Shown here: one piece after another, positions 1 through 6,568 of the stretch
Layout: the number at the start of each line of letters is the position of its first letter
How positions within the stretch are numbered: the first letter of the stretch is position 1
Source of the DNA: Phyllobacteriaceae bacterium
GTDB lineage: Bacteria; Pseudomonadota; Alphaproteobacteria; Rhizobiales; Rhizobiaceae
DNA: 6,568 nucleotides
NCBI GenBank assembly: GCA_024645155.1
Contig: JAHEGF010000190.1
Coordinates: 1-6,568 of the forward strand
Direction of reading: 5' to 3'
Notes under the pieces: generated by a model
What the model was told of the DNA's origin: nothing
Seen by the model: only the letters and a program-made list of their open reading frames with translations
Database searches by the model: none
Made by a program: the position numbers and the translations under genes

Positions 1-1456
1 CGTTGCCGTCTTCCTTTAGTATTGCGTGCGCCGGTTCCGATCCGGCAAACGCACAGGCTTCAATATAGGTCGCCAGACCGATACCGCGAATTTTTCCGGT
101 CTTGCGCGACTTTGCCAGTCTTTTTTCGAAGTCCTGCCAGCCTGCACGATCGAGCGCGACATCGAGGTGGCCTTCGAATTCGCCGACATCATACAGCCGG
201 CCGCCCTGGGTCTTATATGGAAAACCTGCCGGCTTTATAAAGTTGCGACGGCGGATTTCAACCGGCGACAATCCGGTATCGCGAGCACAGGTGTCGACCA
301 GCCTTTCGATCAGCAGCGCCGCTTCAGGGCGCCCGGCACCGCGATAGGCATCCACCGGGCATGTATTTGTGTAGATCCCGCTTATTGCGAGGTCTAGCGT
401 GTCGATATCGTAGACCCCGGTAGCCATGATGGCGCCCAGACCCGGAATCATCGGTCCGAACTGGCTGAGATAGGCGCCCATGTTGGCCGTCACGTGAATG
501 CGCAGCGCCTTGAAGCGGCTGTCCTTGTCCATCGCCATTTCGGCAACAACGAAATTGTCGCGTCCGTGGGCATCGGTCAGGAAATGTTCGGTGCGGCTGC
601 TAGTCCACTTGACCGGTCTGCCCGTCCTTCTTGCCGATTCCATGACCAGGGCATATTCCCGGTATACGAACGACTTGGTCCCAAATCCGCCACCGACATC
701 GGGTGTGACGACACGCAACTGGTCGTGGTCAATCCCGAATACGCCTTGGCAGAGAATCCGCTGTACGGAATGGACACCTTGCGTCCCCGTAGTCAGGACA
801 AACCGGTTCTCTTCCGTAACCCATTCGGCTACGGCGGCACGCGGCTCCATGTAATTGCAGACAAGACGGTTGTTGACGAATTCGATACGTGAAACCACCG
901 CCGCCTCGGCAAAAACCGTTTCTGTTCTGGATTTGTCGCCCATTGCCCTGGTGAATGCCAGGTTTGAACCGAGCTCCGGCCATACCAGGGGAACACCATC
1001 TTCAAGTGCGTTTTTCGTGCCCGTCGCCGCATCCAGCGAATCGTAATCGATCTCGATCAGGTCTGCTGCATCCTGCGCCTGTGCAGCGGTTTCGGCGACA
1101 ACAAATGCGATGGCGTCACCGACATATCTGACCTGACCGGTACACAGGATCGGAATATCACGTGTCGGGCGGGCATCGCCGCCGGGCTCGGGCTGCATCA
1201 CCGGTGTTTTCAGGGCGCCAAGGTGTTTCACATCCTCGCCCGTCAGTATCAATTGGACGCCCGGTGCCGAAATTGCATCGCGGGTCGAGACAATCTTGAA
1301 ACGCGCGCTGGCAAGCGGGGAACGCACGACATAGCCGTGCAGCTGATGCGGACGCGATATGTCATCGGTAAAACAGCCCTTGCCCGTGACAAACGCATTG
1401 TCCTCCTTGCGCCTTACCGGTGCGCCCACTCCGAATTTCATCAATGCAGTATTCAT
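1..1456 (-). CDS. Xanthine dehydrogenase/CO dehydrogenase-family molybdopterin-binding large subunit, form II CoxL-like (partial, C-terminus off window)
   Basis: This is the catalytic molybdopterin-cytosine-dinucleotide-type subunit of a molybdenum hydroxylase, a family that oxidises aldehydes, purines, N-heterocycles or CO in the cytoplasm together with [2Fe-2S] and FAD subunits. Reading the minus strand gives 485 uninterrupted codons from ATG 1456 to the window edge, about 60% of the usual 770-800 residues. The N-terminus (FGVGAPVRRKED, residues 8-19) is typical of CoxL-like proteins. The hammerhead domain spans roughly residues 20-135, and the first cofactor-binding domain follows with MEPRA at 203-207 and GGGFGTK at 255-261. 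The active-site loop is AYRGAGR at 370-376, the form II signature; form I CO dehydrogenase has AYRCSFR with a catalytic Cys. Gly373 replaces that Cys, so CO oxidation is unlikely and the substrate is unknown. The catalytic Glu near the C-terminus is not visible. An in-frame TGA (complement of 1466-1468) lies 9 nt upstream of the ATG, so the start cannot be earlier. The upstream GAAAAG is only a weak ribosome binding site. No partner subunit lies upstream; any would have to lie beyond the left edge. Confidence 0.93.
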   Translation of the reverse strand, partial: MNTALMKFGVGAPVRRKEDNAFVTGKGCFTDDISRPHQLHGYVVRSPLASARFKIVSTRDAISAPGVQLILTGEDVKHLGALKTPVMQPEPGGDARPTRDIPILCTGQVRYVGDAIAFVVAETAAQAQDAADLIEIDYDSLDAATGTKNALEDGVPLVWPELGSNLAFTRAMGDKSRTETVFAEAAVVSRIEFVNNRLVCNYMEPRAAVAEWVTEENRFVLTTGTQGVHSVQRILCQGVFGIDHDQLRVVTPDVGGGFGTKSFVYREYALVMESARRTGRPVKWTSSRTEHFLTDAHGRDNFVVAEMAMDKDSRFKALRIHVTANMGAYLSQFGPMIPGLGAIMATGVYDIDTLDLAISGIYTNTCPVDAYRGAGRPEAALLIERLVDTCARDTGLSPVEIRRRNFIKPAGFPYKTQGGRLYDVGEFEGHLDVALDRAGWQDFEKRLAKSRKTGKIRGIGLATYIEACAFAGSEPAHAILKEDGN

Positions 1457-1608
1457 GGATACTTTTCAGGCCCCAAAAACTTGGTTTGATTTCTTGTCCC
1501 GGCGCACTGTTGTCACTGGCAAAGACAATGTAAAGACATCCGGCGATTCATAATCGGATCATCGCTGCGAAACCCGTAGCACAATCCGCAAATCCGGGAA
1601 ACCGCCGC
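1457..1608. promoter_or_regulatory. Divergent intergenic region between the molybdoenzyme gene and pepN
   Basis: This 152-bp gap must hold the start signals of two divergently transcribed genes. I find no strong -35/-10 pair for either direction. The best -10-like hexamer on the plus strand is CATAAT at 1549-1554, without a good -35 partner; it would give pepN a leader of about 45-50 nt. A GANTC site (GATTC, 1545-1549) overlaps it by one base. The gap also carries a short dyad and a direct repeat (listed separately) that could be an operator. No ATG, GTG or TTG lies between the in-frame TAA at 1531 and the pepN ATG, so the pepN start is fixed. Promoter placement is inference. Confidence 0.4.
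1510..1538. repeat. Short dyad overlapping an 11-bp-spaced direct repeat (possible operator)
   Basis: TTGTC (1510-1514) and GACAA (1524-1528) form a dyad with a 9-bp spacer. AAAGACA occurs at 1521-1527 and again at 1532-1538, with an 11-bp period that places both copies on the same face of the helix. The signals overlap in the middle of the divergent gap, where a regulator of the molybdoenzyme gene, pepN or both could bind. The arms are short and chance is a real alternative; no regulator gene is adjacent within the window. Confidence 0.25.
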
Positions 1609-4254
1609 ATGCGTACTGAAACCGGCCAAACATTCAGGCTGGAAGATTACAAGCCAACACCTTACGCAATTACGGATGTAAGCCTCGTCTTTCGGCTGAC
1701 GCCGGAGAACACGTCTGTCATCGCCAGATTAACGGTTGAACGGCGGGATGGAACCACAGTCGAAACTCCACTGGTGCTTGATGGTGACGAGCTTTCCCTT
1801 ACCGGTCTGACGATTGATGGATTGCCGGCGGCCAAGTCTGCATACGATGTGTCTCCGGTGCGGCTCGAAATCCATCAACTGCCTGTACAGAAGCGTTTCG
1901 ACATTCAAATAAAAACGGAGTTGGCGCCGCAGCACAATACCGAACTCATGGGGCTTTACCGCACCAATGGTGTTTATTGCACGCAATGTGAACCGGAAGG
2001 GTTTCGCCGTATCACCTATTTTCTCGACCGCCCCGACATCCTGTCGGTCTATTCGGTGCGCATCGAGGCGCGGCGCAATGAGGCGCAGTTCCTGCTGTCA
2101 AACGGCAATCCCGGTGCCACGGGCAAACTGGCCAATGGCTGGCACTTCGCCGAATGGACAGACCCCCATCCCAAGCCGTCCTATCTTTTCGCGCTGGTTG
2201 CTGGCAACCTGGGAGCCGTAGAAGACAGTTTCAAAACCGCATCCGGGCGGCAGGTTGACCTGCGCGTATTTGTGGAACCCGGCAAGGAAAAACGTGCCGC
2301 CTATGCAATGGACGCTCTCAAGCGTTCCATGCGCTGGGACGAAGACGTATTCGGCCTGGAATATGATCTTGATATCTTCAACATCGTTGCAGTGTCCGAT
2401 TTCAACATGGGGGCGATGGAGAACAAGGGGCTGAACGTCTTCAATGACAAGTATGTCCTGGCCGATGAACAAACGGCGACAGATGCAGATTTTGCTTCGA
2501 TCGAGGCAATTGTCGCCCATGAGTATTTTCATAACTGGACCGGAAACCGCATCACCTGCCGCGACTGGTTTCAGCTTTGCCTGAAAGAGGGGCTGACGGT
2601 TTTTCGCGACCACGAGTTTTCGGCCGACCAGCGTTCACGAGCCGTCAAGCGCATCACCGAAGTGCGCGCGCTGCGCGCCAACCAGTTTCCTGAGGACCGC
2701 GGACCCCTTGCCCACCCGGTACGTCCGACGCGTTATCGCGAAATCAACAATTTCTATACATCGACCGTCTACGAAAAAGGTGCCGAAGTCGTGCGCATGC
2801 TGCGAACGATCCTGGGACCTGAAAAGTTCCGCGAAGGAATGGACCGGTACTTTGCCAGTTTCGACGGCACTGCTGCCACCATCGAGGATTTTATCGGATC
2901 ATTCGCTGCGGTCACGGATATCGACCTGACGCAGTTTTTCCTTTGGTACAAGCAGGCGGGAACCCCGAATTTGGCAGTCAGCAGGCGCTATGATGCCAAG
3001 CGACACACATTGACACTGGAGATCGAGCAAAGTGTGATGGCGACCCCGGGTCAAACCCGCAAGAAACCGTTGCACATTCCGGTGGTTTTCGGCCTGGTGG
3101 GCGCTGATGGCAACGACATGGCTTACGACAAGGTCGCCGGCGCGATGGTCACCGGCAACGTCATCCACATCAAGAACCGGCAACACAGGATCGTTTTTTC
3201 CGGTGTTGCCGAGCGGCCGGTTGTATCCCTGCTGCGTGAATTTTCCGCACCTGTAACGCTGAATTTCGAGCAACGGCCGGGCGATGAGGCTTTTCTTGCC
3301 CGCCATGATAGCGACCTGTTTGCCAGGTGGCAGGCGCTTTACGGACTGACCAACAAAACGCTAATCGCCTCGGCAAAGGACACACGCGGTAAAAAAGAAC
3401 CGAAATTCCCATCCAGTCTGGTCGCGCTGATGGGAGAAGTCGCGAGTGATGATTCTCTTGAACCTGCTTATCGCGGATTGGCGCTGACACTCCCAAGTGA
3501 AGCAGAAATCGCCCGGGAACTCGGCGAGAACATCGATCCTGATTGCATTTTGTCCGCCCGCGATGCGTTCACAAGCGCCATTGCCAACCGCAACCACACC
3601 ATTTTTGAAAGTGTCTATCAGCTTATGGCCGGGCATTCGGCCTTTCAGCCCGACGCGGAAAGCGCCGGCCGCAGGGCACTGAAAAACACCCTACTTAACT
3701 ATCTGGCCTGTCACGACAACGGACCGGACCGTGTGTCGGCGGCATATTTCGATGCGACCAACATGACCGACCGCGCGGCGGCGATGATGGTTATTACTCA
3801 CCGGTTTCCGGAGTTGGACACCGCACAAAAGGTGCTGGCTGATTTCGAAACGCGCTACCGGTCAGACCCGGTCGTACTCGACAAATGGTTTACCGTTCAG
3901 GCCATCACACCGGGGCCGGCCGGTTTGGCCAATGTCAAAAAGCTGGTGAAACACCCCGCCTATTCCGCGCGAAATCCAAATCGCTTCCGTGCGCTCATCG
4001 GTGCGTTTGCAACGGCCAATCATACCGGTTTTAACCTGCCAGGCGGCGAGGGTTACCGGTTTGTCGCAGAACAGATCCTGATGGTGGAAGGCCTCAATCC
4101 GCAAGTGGCTGCGCGGCTGGCAACGGCGTTTCGTTCATATAGCGCACTTGAGCCGGTCCGCCGGGAACACGCCCGTTCAGCGCTGGTGTCGATTGCACGG
4201 CACGGTTCCCTGTCGGCTGATTTGCGCGATATTGTCGACCGGTTGCTAACCTAA
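1609..4254 (+). CDS. pepN: Aminopeptidase N (M1 family zinc metallopeptidase), complete
   Basis: This cytosolic zinc enzyme removes N-terminal amino acids from peptides late in protein turnover. It has 881 residues against 870 in E. coli PepN, and key residues keep a constant offset of +7 from that enzyme. Visible are the substrate-anchoring CTQCE with Glu128, the exopeptidase motif GAMEN at 268-272 preceded by Met267, the zinc site HEYFH at 304-308 with third ligand Glu327 (in LKEGLTVFRD), and the transition-state Tyr388 in STVYEKGAE. The order is N-terminal beta domain (about 1-200), catalytic domain (about 200-450), Ig-like domain (about 455-560), then a helical C-terminal domain ending in a normal PepN tail (LNPQVAARLATAFR near 834-847). 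There is no signal peptide. ATG 1609 is the only standard start after the upstream in-frame stop at 1531; its ribosome binding site is weak (CGGGA, 1595-1599). It is divergent from the molybdoenzyme gene and followed 132 bp later by a co-oriented kinase gene. All catalytic residues are present and I see no frameshift. Confidence 0.98.
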   Translation: MRTETGQTFRLEDYKPTPYAITDVSLVFRLTPENTSVIARLTVERRDGTTVETPLVLDGDELSLTGLTIDGLPAAKSAYDVSPVRLEIHQLPVQKRFDIQIKTELAPQHNTELMGLYRTNGVYCTQCEPEGFRRITYFLDRPDILSVYSVRIEARRNEAQFLLSNGNPGATGKLANGWHFAEWTDPHPKPSYLFALVAGNLGAVEDSFKTASGRQVDLRVFVEPGKEKRAAYAMDALKRSMRWDEDVFGLEYDLDIFNIVAVSDFNMGAMENKGLNVFNDKYVLADEQTATDADFASIEAIVAHEYFHNWTGNRITCRDWFQLCLKEGLTVFRDHEFSADQRSRAVKRITEVRALRANQFPEDRGPLAHPVRPTRYREINNFYTSTVYEKGAEVVRMLRTILGPEKFREGMDRYFASFDGTAATIEDFIGSFAAVTDIDLTQFFLWYKQAGTPNLAVSRRYDAKRHTLTLEIEQSVMATPGQTRKKPLHIPVVFGLVGADGNDMAYDKVAGAMVTGNVIHIKNRQHRIVFSGVAERPVVSLLREFSAPVTLNFEQRPGDEAFLARHDSDLFARWQALYGLTNKTLIASAKDTRGKKEPKFPSSLVALMGEVASDDSLEPAYRGLALTLPSEAEIARELGENIDPDCILSARDAFTSAIANRNHTIFESVYQLMAGHSAFQPDAESAGRRALKNTLLNYLACHDNGPDRVSAAYFDATNMTDRAAAMMVITHRFPELDTAQKVLADFETRYRSDPVVLDKWFTVQAITPGPAGLANVKKLVKHPAYSARNPNRFRALIGAFATANHTGFNLPGGEGYRFVAEQILMVEGLNPQVAARLATAFRSYSALEPVRREHARSALVSIARHGSLSADLRDIVDRLLT

Positions 4255-4302
4255 CCCCCAAGACCAAATCAGACTTTATTTTTATCCGGCACTAGACAAG
4301 GC

Positions 4303-4351
4303 GAATCAGCTTTGATTCCTTAGTGGTGATTCGGGTGTGGGTTTCGAATCA
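4303..4351. repeat. Four GAATCA/TGATTC hexamers forming two dyads (clustered GANTC sites)
   Basis: The hexamer GAATCA or its complement occurs at 4303-4308 (plus), 4313-4318 (minus), 4327-4332 (minus) and 4346-4351 (plus). The first pair is an inverted repeat with a 4-bp centre (GCTT). The second pair extends to 7-bp arms, TGATTCG at 4327-4333 and CGAATCA at 4345-4351, with an 11-bp centre. Each hexamer contains a GANTC methylation site. A hand scan finds about 16 GANTC sites in the whole 6.6 kb, with none in the 850 bp before this cluster, so four in 48 bp is a marked concentration. Confidence 0.75.
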
Positions 4352-4374
4352 AAATCGTAAAAGACGCGTAGGTT

Positions 4375-4379
4375 GGGGA
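4375..4379 (+). promoter_or_regulatory. Ribosome binding site of the histidine kinase gene
   Basis: GGGGA ends 7 nt before ATG 4387, a good Shine-Dalgarno match and spacing. An in-frame TAG at 4369-4371 lies just upstream, so together they fix the start at 4387. Confidence 0.7.
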
Positions 4380-4386
4380 ACCGGAT

Positions 4387-6568
4387 ATGGCGAGAACGGA
4401 TGCGCATGGCGCTCCGGCGGGAGGGGTATTTTCAAGGCTGTCGGCACGCAGGCGCTACGCTGCGGTGGCTGGCAATGCCAGGCTGATCGCTGCCCCAGCC
4501 TACCGCCGCCTGCTTGCAGCCGAGCCATTGCTGCGCAGGTCCATCCCTCCGCTGATTATCCTGTTCCTTTTGCTGATCGGCACTGCCCGTGTCATGTCGG
4601 CATTGACGTGGAAAGACGATACCGAACGTACTGCAAGGGTCAATCTGGAGCTGGCAGCAGCCGGGATAGCCAGCGAAATTTCCAGACAGGGGCTGTCTCC
4701 GCTTGATGATGTCCGTGAGATTGCCGATATCGCCGAAAGGGCCGCGAGAAATTCCATCTATGGGCGGCAAGGCGTTCTTGCGGTATTATCAAATGACTTC
4801 AAGGTCATAGCGGCGCCTGGCCATCCGTCGCTGATTGACCGCAATATTGACGACATGATTGGCGGTGCACAGCCATTGTTCCTGTTCGGCTACCGCGCCG
4901 GGGCTATGCCGGTAAAGTTTGCGGGCAGCGACCATTTTGCCGCGATGAGCTTTCTTGCCGATCGCAGCGGCGCTGTCGTCACACTGGCGTCGAATGACGT
5001 TGTATTTGCCCAGTGGCGCAAGTCGCAATCGCTCAACGTGACCCTGTTTGTAATCACGTCGGCAGTGCTGATCATATTGCTCTACGCCTACTTCACCCAG
5101 GCTGCCCGCGCCAGGGATGCCGACCGTCTTTACAGGGATGCCAACGAGAGGGTGGACCTGGCGTTTGCACGCGGGCGCTGCGGGTTGTGGGAATGGGATT
5201 TGAGCCGCGGCCAAATGTATTGGTCGCCATCCATGCATGACATGCTGGGATATGAGTCGACTGATCAGATCCTGTCTTTCGGGGAAGTCGCCAAGATCAT
5301 TCACCCTGACGACGGCGACCTATTTGACATTGCCAAGCGGATCGCGGCCCACGAGATAAGGAATATCGACCAGGTCTTCCGAATGCGTCATGCCGATGGA
5401 AACTGGGTATGGATGCGGGCACGTGCTCAGGCTGTTCGCAATGATAGCTCGGATATTCATCTGGTCGGGATCGCAGTCGATGTCACTGAAACCCACCACC
5501 TGGTGCGGCGCTCGGAAGAGGCTGACATGCGGCTGCGGACGGCTATCGAAAACATTTCCGAGTCCTTTGTGCTCTGGGATGCCAAAAACCGCCTTGTAAT
5601 GTGTAACAGCAAATATCAGGAACATTACGGCCTTCGCGATGAGGATATCAGATCCGGAGTCCGGCGCAGTTCGCTTGAGAGCCTGATGACAACGCCGATT
5701 TCGGAGAAAAGGCTGGCTACTGCAAAAGATAACAACGGCCCGGTCACTTTCGAACGGCAGCTTCCGGACGGGCGTTGGCTGCAGGTCAACGAGCTGGCGA
5801 CCAACGACGGCGGCCTGGTATCAGTCGGAACCGATATTTCACAGCTCAAGCAACAACAGGGCCGGCTGGTCGATAGTGAACGCCGGCTGATGGCCTCGAT
5901 TCACGATCTCAGCCTTGCGAAACGCGCCGAACAGGAACGGGTCAGCGAACTGGCGGAACTGAACACCAAGTATATTGCCGAAAAAGTACGCGCCGAACAG
6001 GCCAACAAGGCTAAATCCGACTTTCTTGCCAACATGTCCCATGAGCTGCGTACGCCACTGAATGCCATAATCGGATTTTCCGAATTGATGCGCGAGGAAC
6101 CATTCGGGTCACTCGGCTCGCCGCGCTACCGCGAATATACCGGCGATATCCATACCAGCGGAAAACATCTCCTGGGCCTGATCAACGATATTCTCGACAT
6201 GTCAAAAATCGAGGCCGGCAGGTTGTCATTCGAGATTGAGGATATCGATCTGTGCCCACTGATCGAAAAAACCGTACGGGTCATCGCACTTCAGGCCGCT
6301 GAAAAGAAAATCAAGATCGAGACCAGAATCGCGAAGACACTCAAGCTTGATGCCGATCGGCGTGCCATGAACCAGATACTGATCAACCTGTTGTCCAATT
6401 CGGTAAAGTTCACACCGGAGGGCGGGCGCATTACGGTCCAGGCGCGCAAGGCGTCAGGCGCCATGGTTCTAACGATTGAGGACACCGGATGCGGAATCCC
6501 GGCTGCGTCCCTTAAACGCCTCGGGAGGCCGTTCGAACAGGTGCAAAACAACCTTTCAAAAGATCACG
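4387..6568 (+). CDS. Membrane-bound PAS-domain sensor histidine kinase, PleC/DivJ/PdhS-like (partial, C-terminus off window)
   Basis: This two-component kinase (or kinase/phosphatase) has 727 residues visible. A basic cytoplasmic tail (1-51) precedes transmembrane helix 1 (about 55-73), an extracytoplasmic domain of about 140 residues (74-216) and helix 2 (about 218-236). PAS domain 1 with its PAC end (VGIAVDVTE) covers about 256-370, and PAS domain 2 (AIENISESFVLWD start, VGTDIS end) about 381-488. A coiled coil at about 488-545 leads to the dimerisation/phospho-acceptor domain, with His552 in MSHELRTPLNAIIGF. The ATP-binding domain shows the N box (NQILINLLSNSVKF, 662-675, Asn667 and Asn671), the G1 box DTGCGI (699-704) and the F box RPFEQV (714-719). 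The G2 box (GxGLG) and any receiver domain are beyond the edge. The H-box neighbourhood (FLANMSHELRTPLNAIIGF, INDILDMSKIEAGR) and RPFEQV resemble alphaproteobacterial kinases acting on DivK-like regulators in cell-cycle and polarity control. PleC is my favoured assignment, from family resemblance and recollected pepN linkage, but it is not proven. It has its own leader after pepN with clustered GANTC sites. Confidence 0.93.
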   Translation, partial: MARTDAHGAPAGGVFSRLSARRRYAAVAGNARLIAAPAYRRLLAAEPLLRRSIPPLIILFLLLIGTARVMSALTWKDDTERTARVNLELAAAGIASEISRQGLSPLDDVREIADIAERAARNSIYGRQGVLAVLSNDFKVIAAPGHPSLIDRNIDDMIGGAQPLFLFGYRAGAMPVKFAGSDHFAAMSFLADRSGAVVTLASNDVVFAQWRKSQSLNVTLFVITSAVLIILLYAYFTQAARARDADRLYRDANERVDLAFARGRCGLWEWDLSRGQMYWSPSMHDMLGYESTDQILSFGEVAKIIHPDDGDLFDIAKRIAAHEIRNIDQVFRMRHADGNWVWMRARAQAVRNDSSDIHLVGIAVDVTETHHLVRRSEEADMRLRTAIENISESFVLWDAKNRLVMCNSKYQEHYGLRDEDIRSGVRRSSLESLMTTPISEKRLATAKDNNGPVTFERQLPDGRWLQVNELATNDGGLVSVGTDISQLKQQQGRLVDSERRLMASIHDLSLAKRAEQERVSELAELNTKYIAEKVRAEQANKAKSDFLANMSHELRTPLNAIIGFSELMREEPFGSLGSPRYREYTGDIHTSGKHLLGLINDILDMSKIEAGRLSFEIEDIDLCPLIEKTVRVIALQAAEKKIKIETRIAKTLKLDADRRAMNQILINLLSNSVKFTPEGGRITVQARKASGAMVLTIEDTGCGIPAASLKRLGRPFEQVQNNLSKDH

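Larger units (their letters stand above)
4255..4386 (+). promoter_or_regulatory. Leader of the histidine kinase gene with GANTC cluster
   Basis: This 132-bp gap between pepN and the kinase contains an AT-rich stretch (TTTATTTTTAT, 4275-4285), then four GANTC sites within 48 bp (4303-4350), then the kinase ribosome binding site. I see no hairpin followed by a T-run, so transcripts from pepN could read through. The GANTC cluster nevertheless suggests an independent promoter. No clear sigma70 -35/-10 pair stands out, and I find no TTAA-N7-TTAA CtrA box. GANTC is the CcrM adenine-methylation site of Alphaproteobacteria, and in Caulobacter GcrA with sigma70 RNA polymerase acts at promoters with methylated GANTC. 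Applying that model here is inference. Confidence 0.5.

Noticed and set aside
494..892. A 132-codon plus-strand open frame within the molybdoenzyme gene
   Set aside because: It is antisense to the MEPRA and GGGFGTK region of a clear family member, and its own translation resembles no known protein.
2098..2613. A 171-codon open frame on the minus strand inside pepN
   Set aside because: It lies opposite the most conserved part of pepN (GAMEN and zinc site), matches no family I recognise, and is explained as a shadow of GC-rich coding sequence.
4241..4285. A possible intrinsic terminator after pepN
   Set aside because: The only nearby stem (GGTT-GCT-AACC, 4241-4251) has 4-bp arms and lies more than 20 nt before the T-rich stretch at 4275-4285; the stronger dyad at 4303-4318 has no T-run after it.
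4255..4386. A CtrA-binding site (TTAA-N7-TTAA) in the kinase leader
   Set aside because: No TTAA occurs anywhere in this gap, so direct CtrA control through a full box is not supported here.
4323..4706. A 127-codon plus-strand frame overlapping the start of the kinase
   Set aside because: It is out of frame with the kinase, is rich in Cys, Arg and Pro as shifted GC-rich frames are, and lacks a good ribosome binding site; the kinase frame has one and matches its family.
4789..5304. A 171-codon open frame on the minus strand opposite the histidine kinase
   Set aside because: The plus strand here encodes the sensor domain, second membrane helix and start of PAS 1 in an unbroken frame; the minus frame looks like low-constraint shadow translation.
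1..6568. Mobile elements, CRISPR arrays, tRNA or rRNA genes, or an undescribed defence or toxin-antitoxin system
   Set aside because: Nearly all bases are covered by three recognisable chromosomal genes, and the two gaps (152 and 132 bp) hold no repeat array, terminal inverted repeats, cloverleaf or small gene pair.

Overview
The window reads as chromosomal DNA from an alphaproteobacterium, most likely Hyphomicrobiales or a near relative. The evidence is the moderately GC-rich coding sequence, a PleC/DivJ/PdhS-style histidine kinase, a form II CoxL-like molybdoenzyme subunit, and a tight cluster of GANTC sites (the CcrM methylation motif of this class) in front of the kinase gene. No taxonomic search was possible, so this is inference from protein style and motifs.

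Three protein genes account for nearly all of the sequence. From 1456 leftward off the window edge (minus strand) runs the N-terminal 485 residues of a xanthine dehydrogenase/CO dehydrogenase-family molybdopterin-binding large subunit. It carries the active-site loop AYRGAGR rather than the Cys-containing loop of true CO dehydrogenase. A 152-bp divergent gap (1457-1608) separates it from a complete aminopeptidase N gene (pepN, 1609-4254, plus strand) with all catalytic signatures intact. After a 132-bp gap, a membrane-bound sensor histidine kinase starts at 4387 and runs off the right edge. Its 727 visible residues contain two transmembrane helices around an extracytoplasmic domain, two PAS domains, a coiled coil, the phospho-acceptor histidine domain and most of the ATP-binding domain.

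The genes do not form one obvious pathway. The molybdoenzyme is transcribed away from the other two and should need [2Fe-2S] and FAD subunits that are not in the window. pepN is a cytosolic housekeeping peptidase. The kinase is co-oriented with pepN but has its own leader. The most notable non-coding signal is that leader: four GANTC sites within 48 bp (4303-4350), all in the extended form GAATCA/TGATTC and arranged as two dyads, upstream of a kinase of the cell-cycle type. This suggests methylation-sensitive (CcrM/GcrA-type) or dyad-binding-protein control. I see no RNA genes, insertion sequences, CRISPR arrays or convincing intrinsic terminators.
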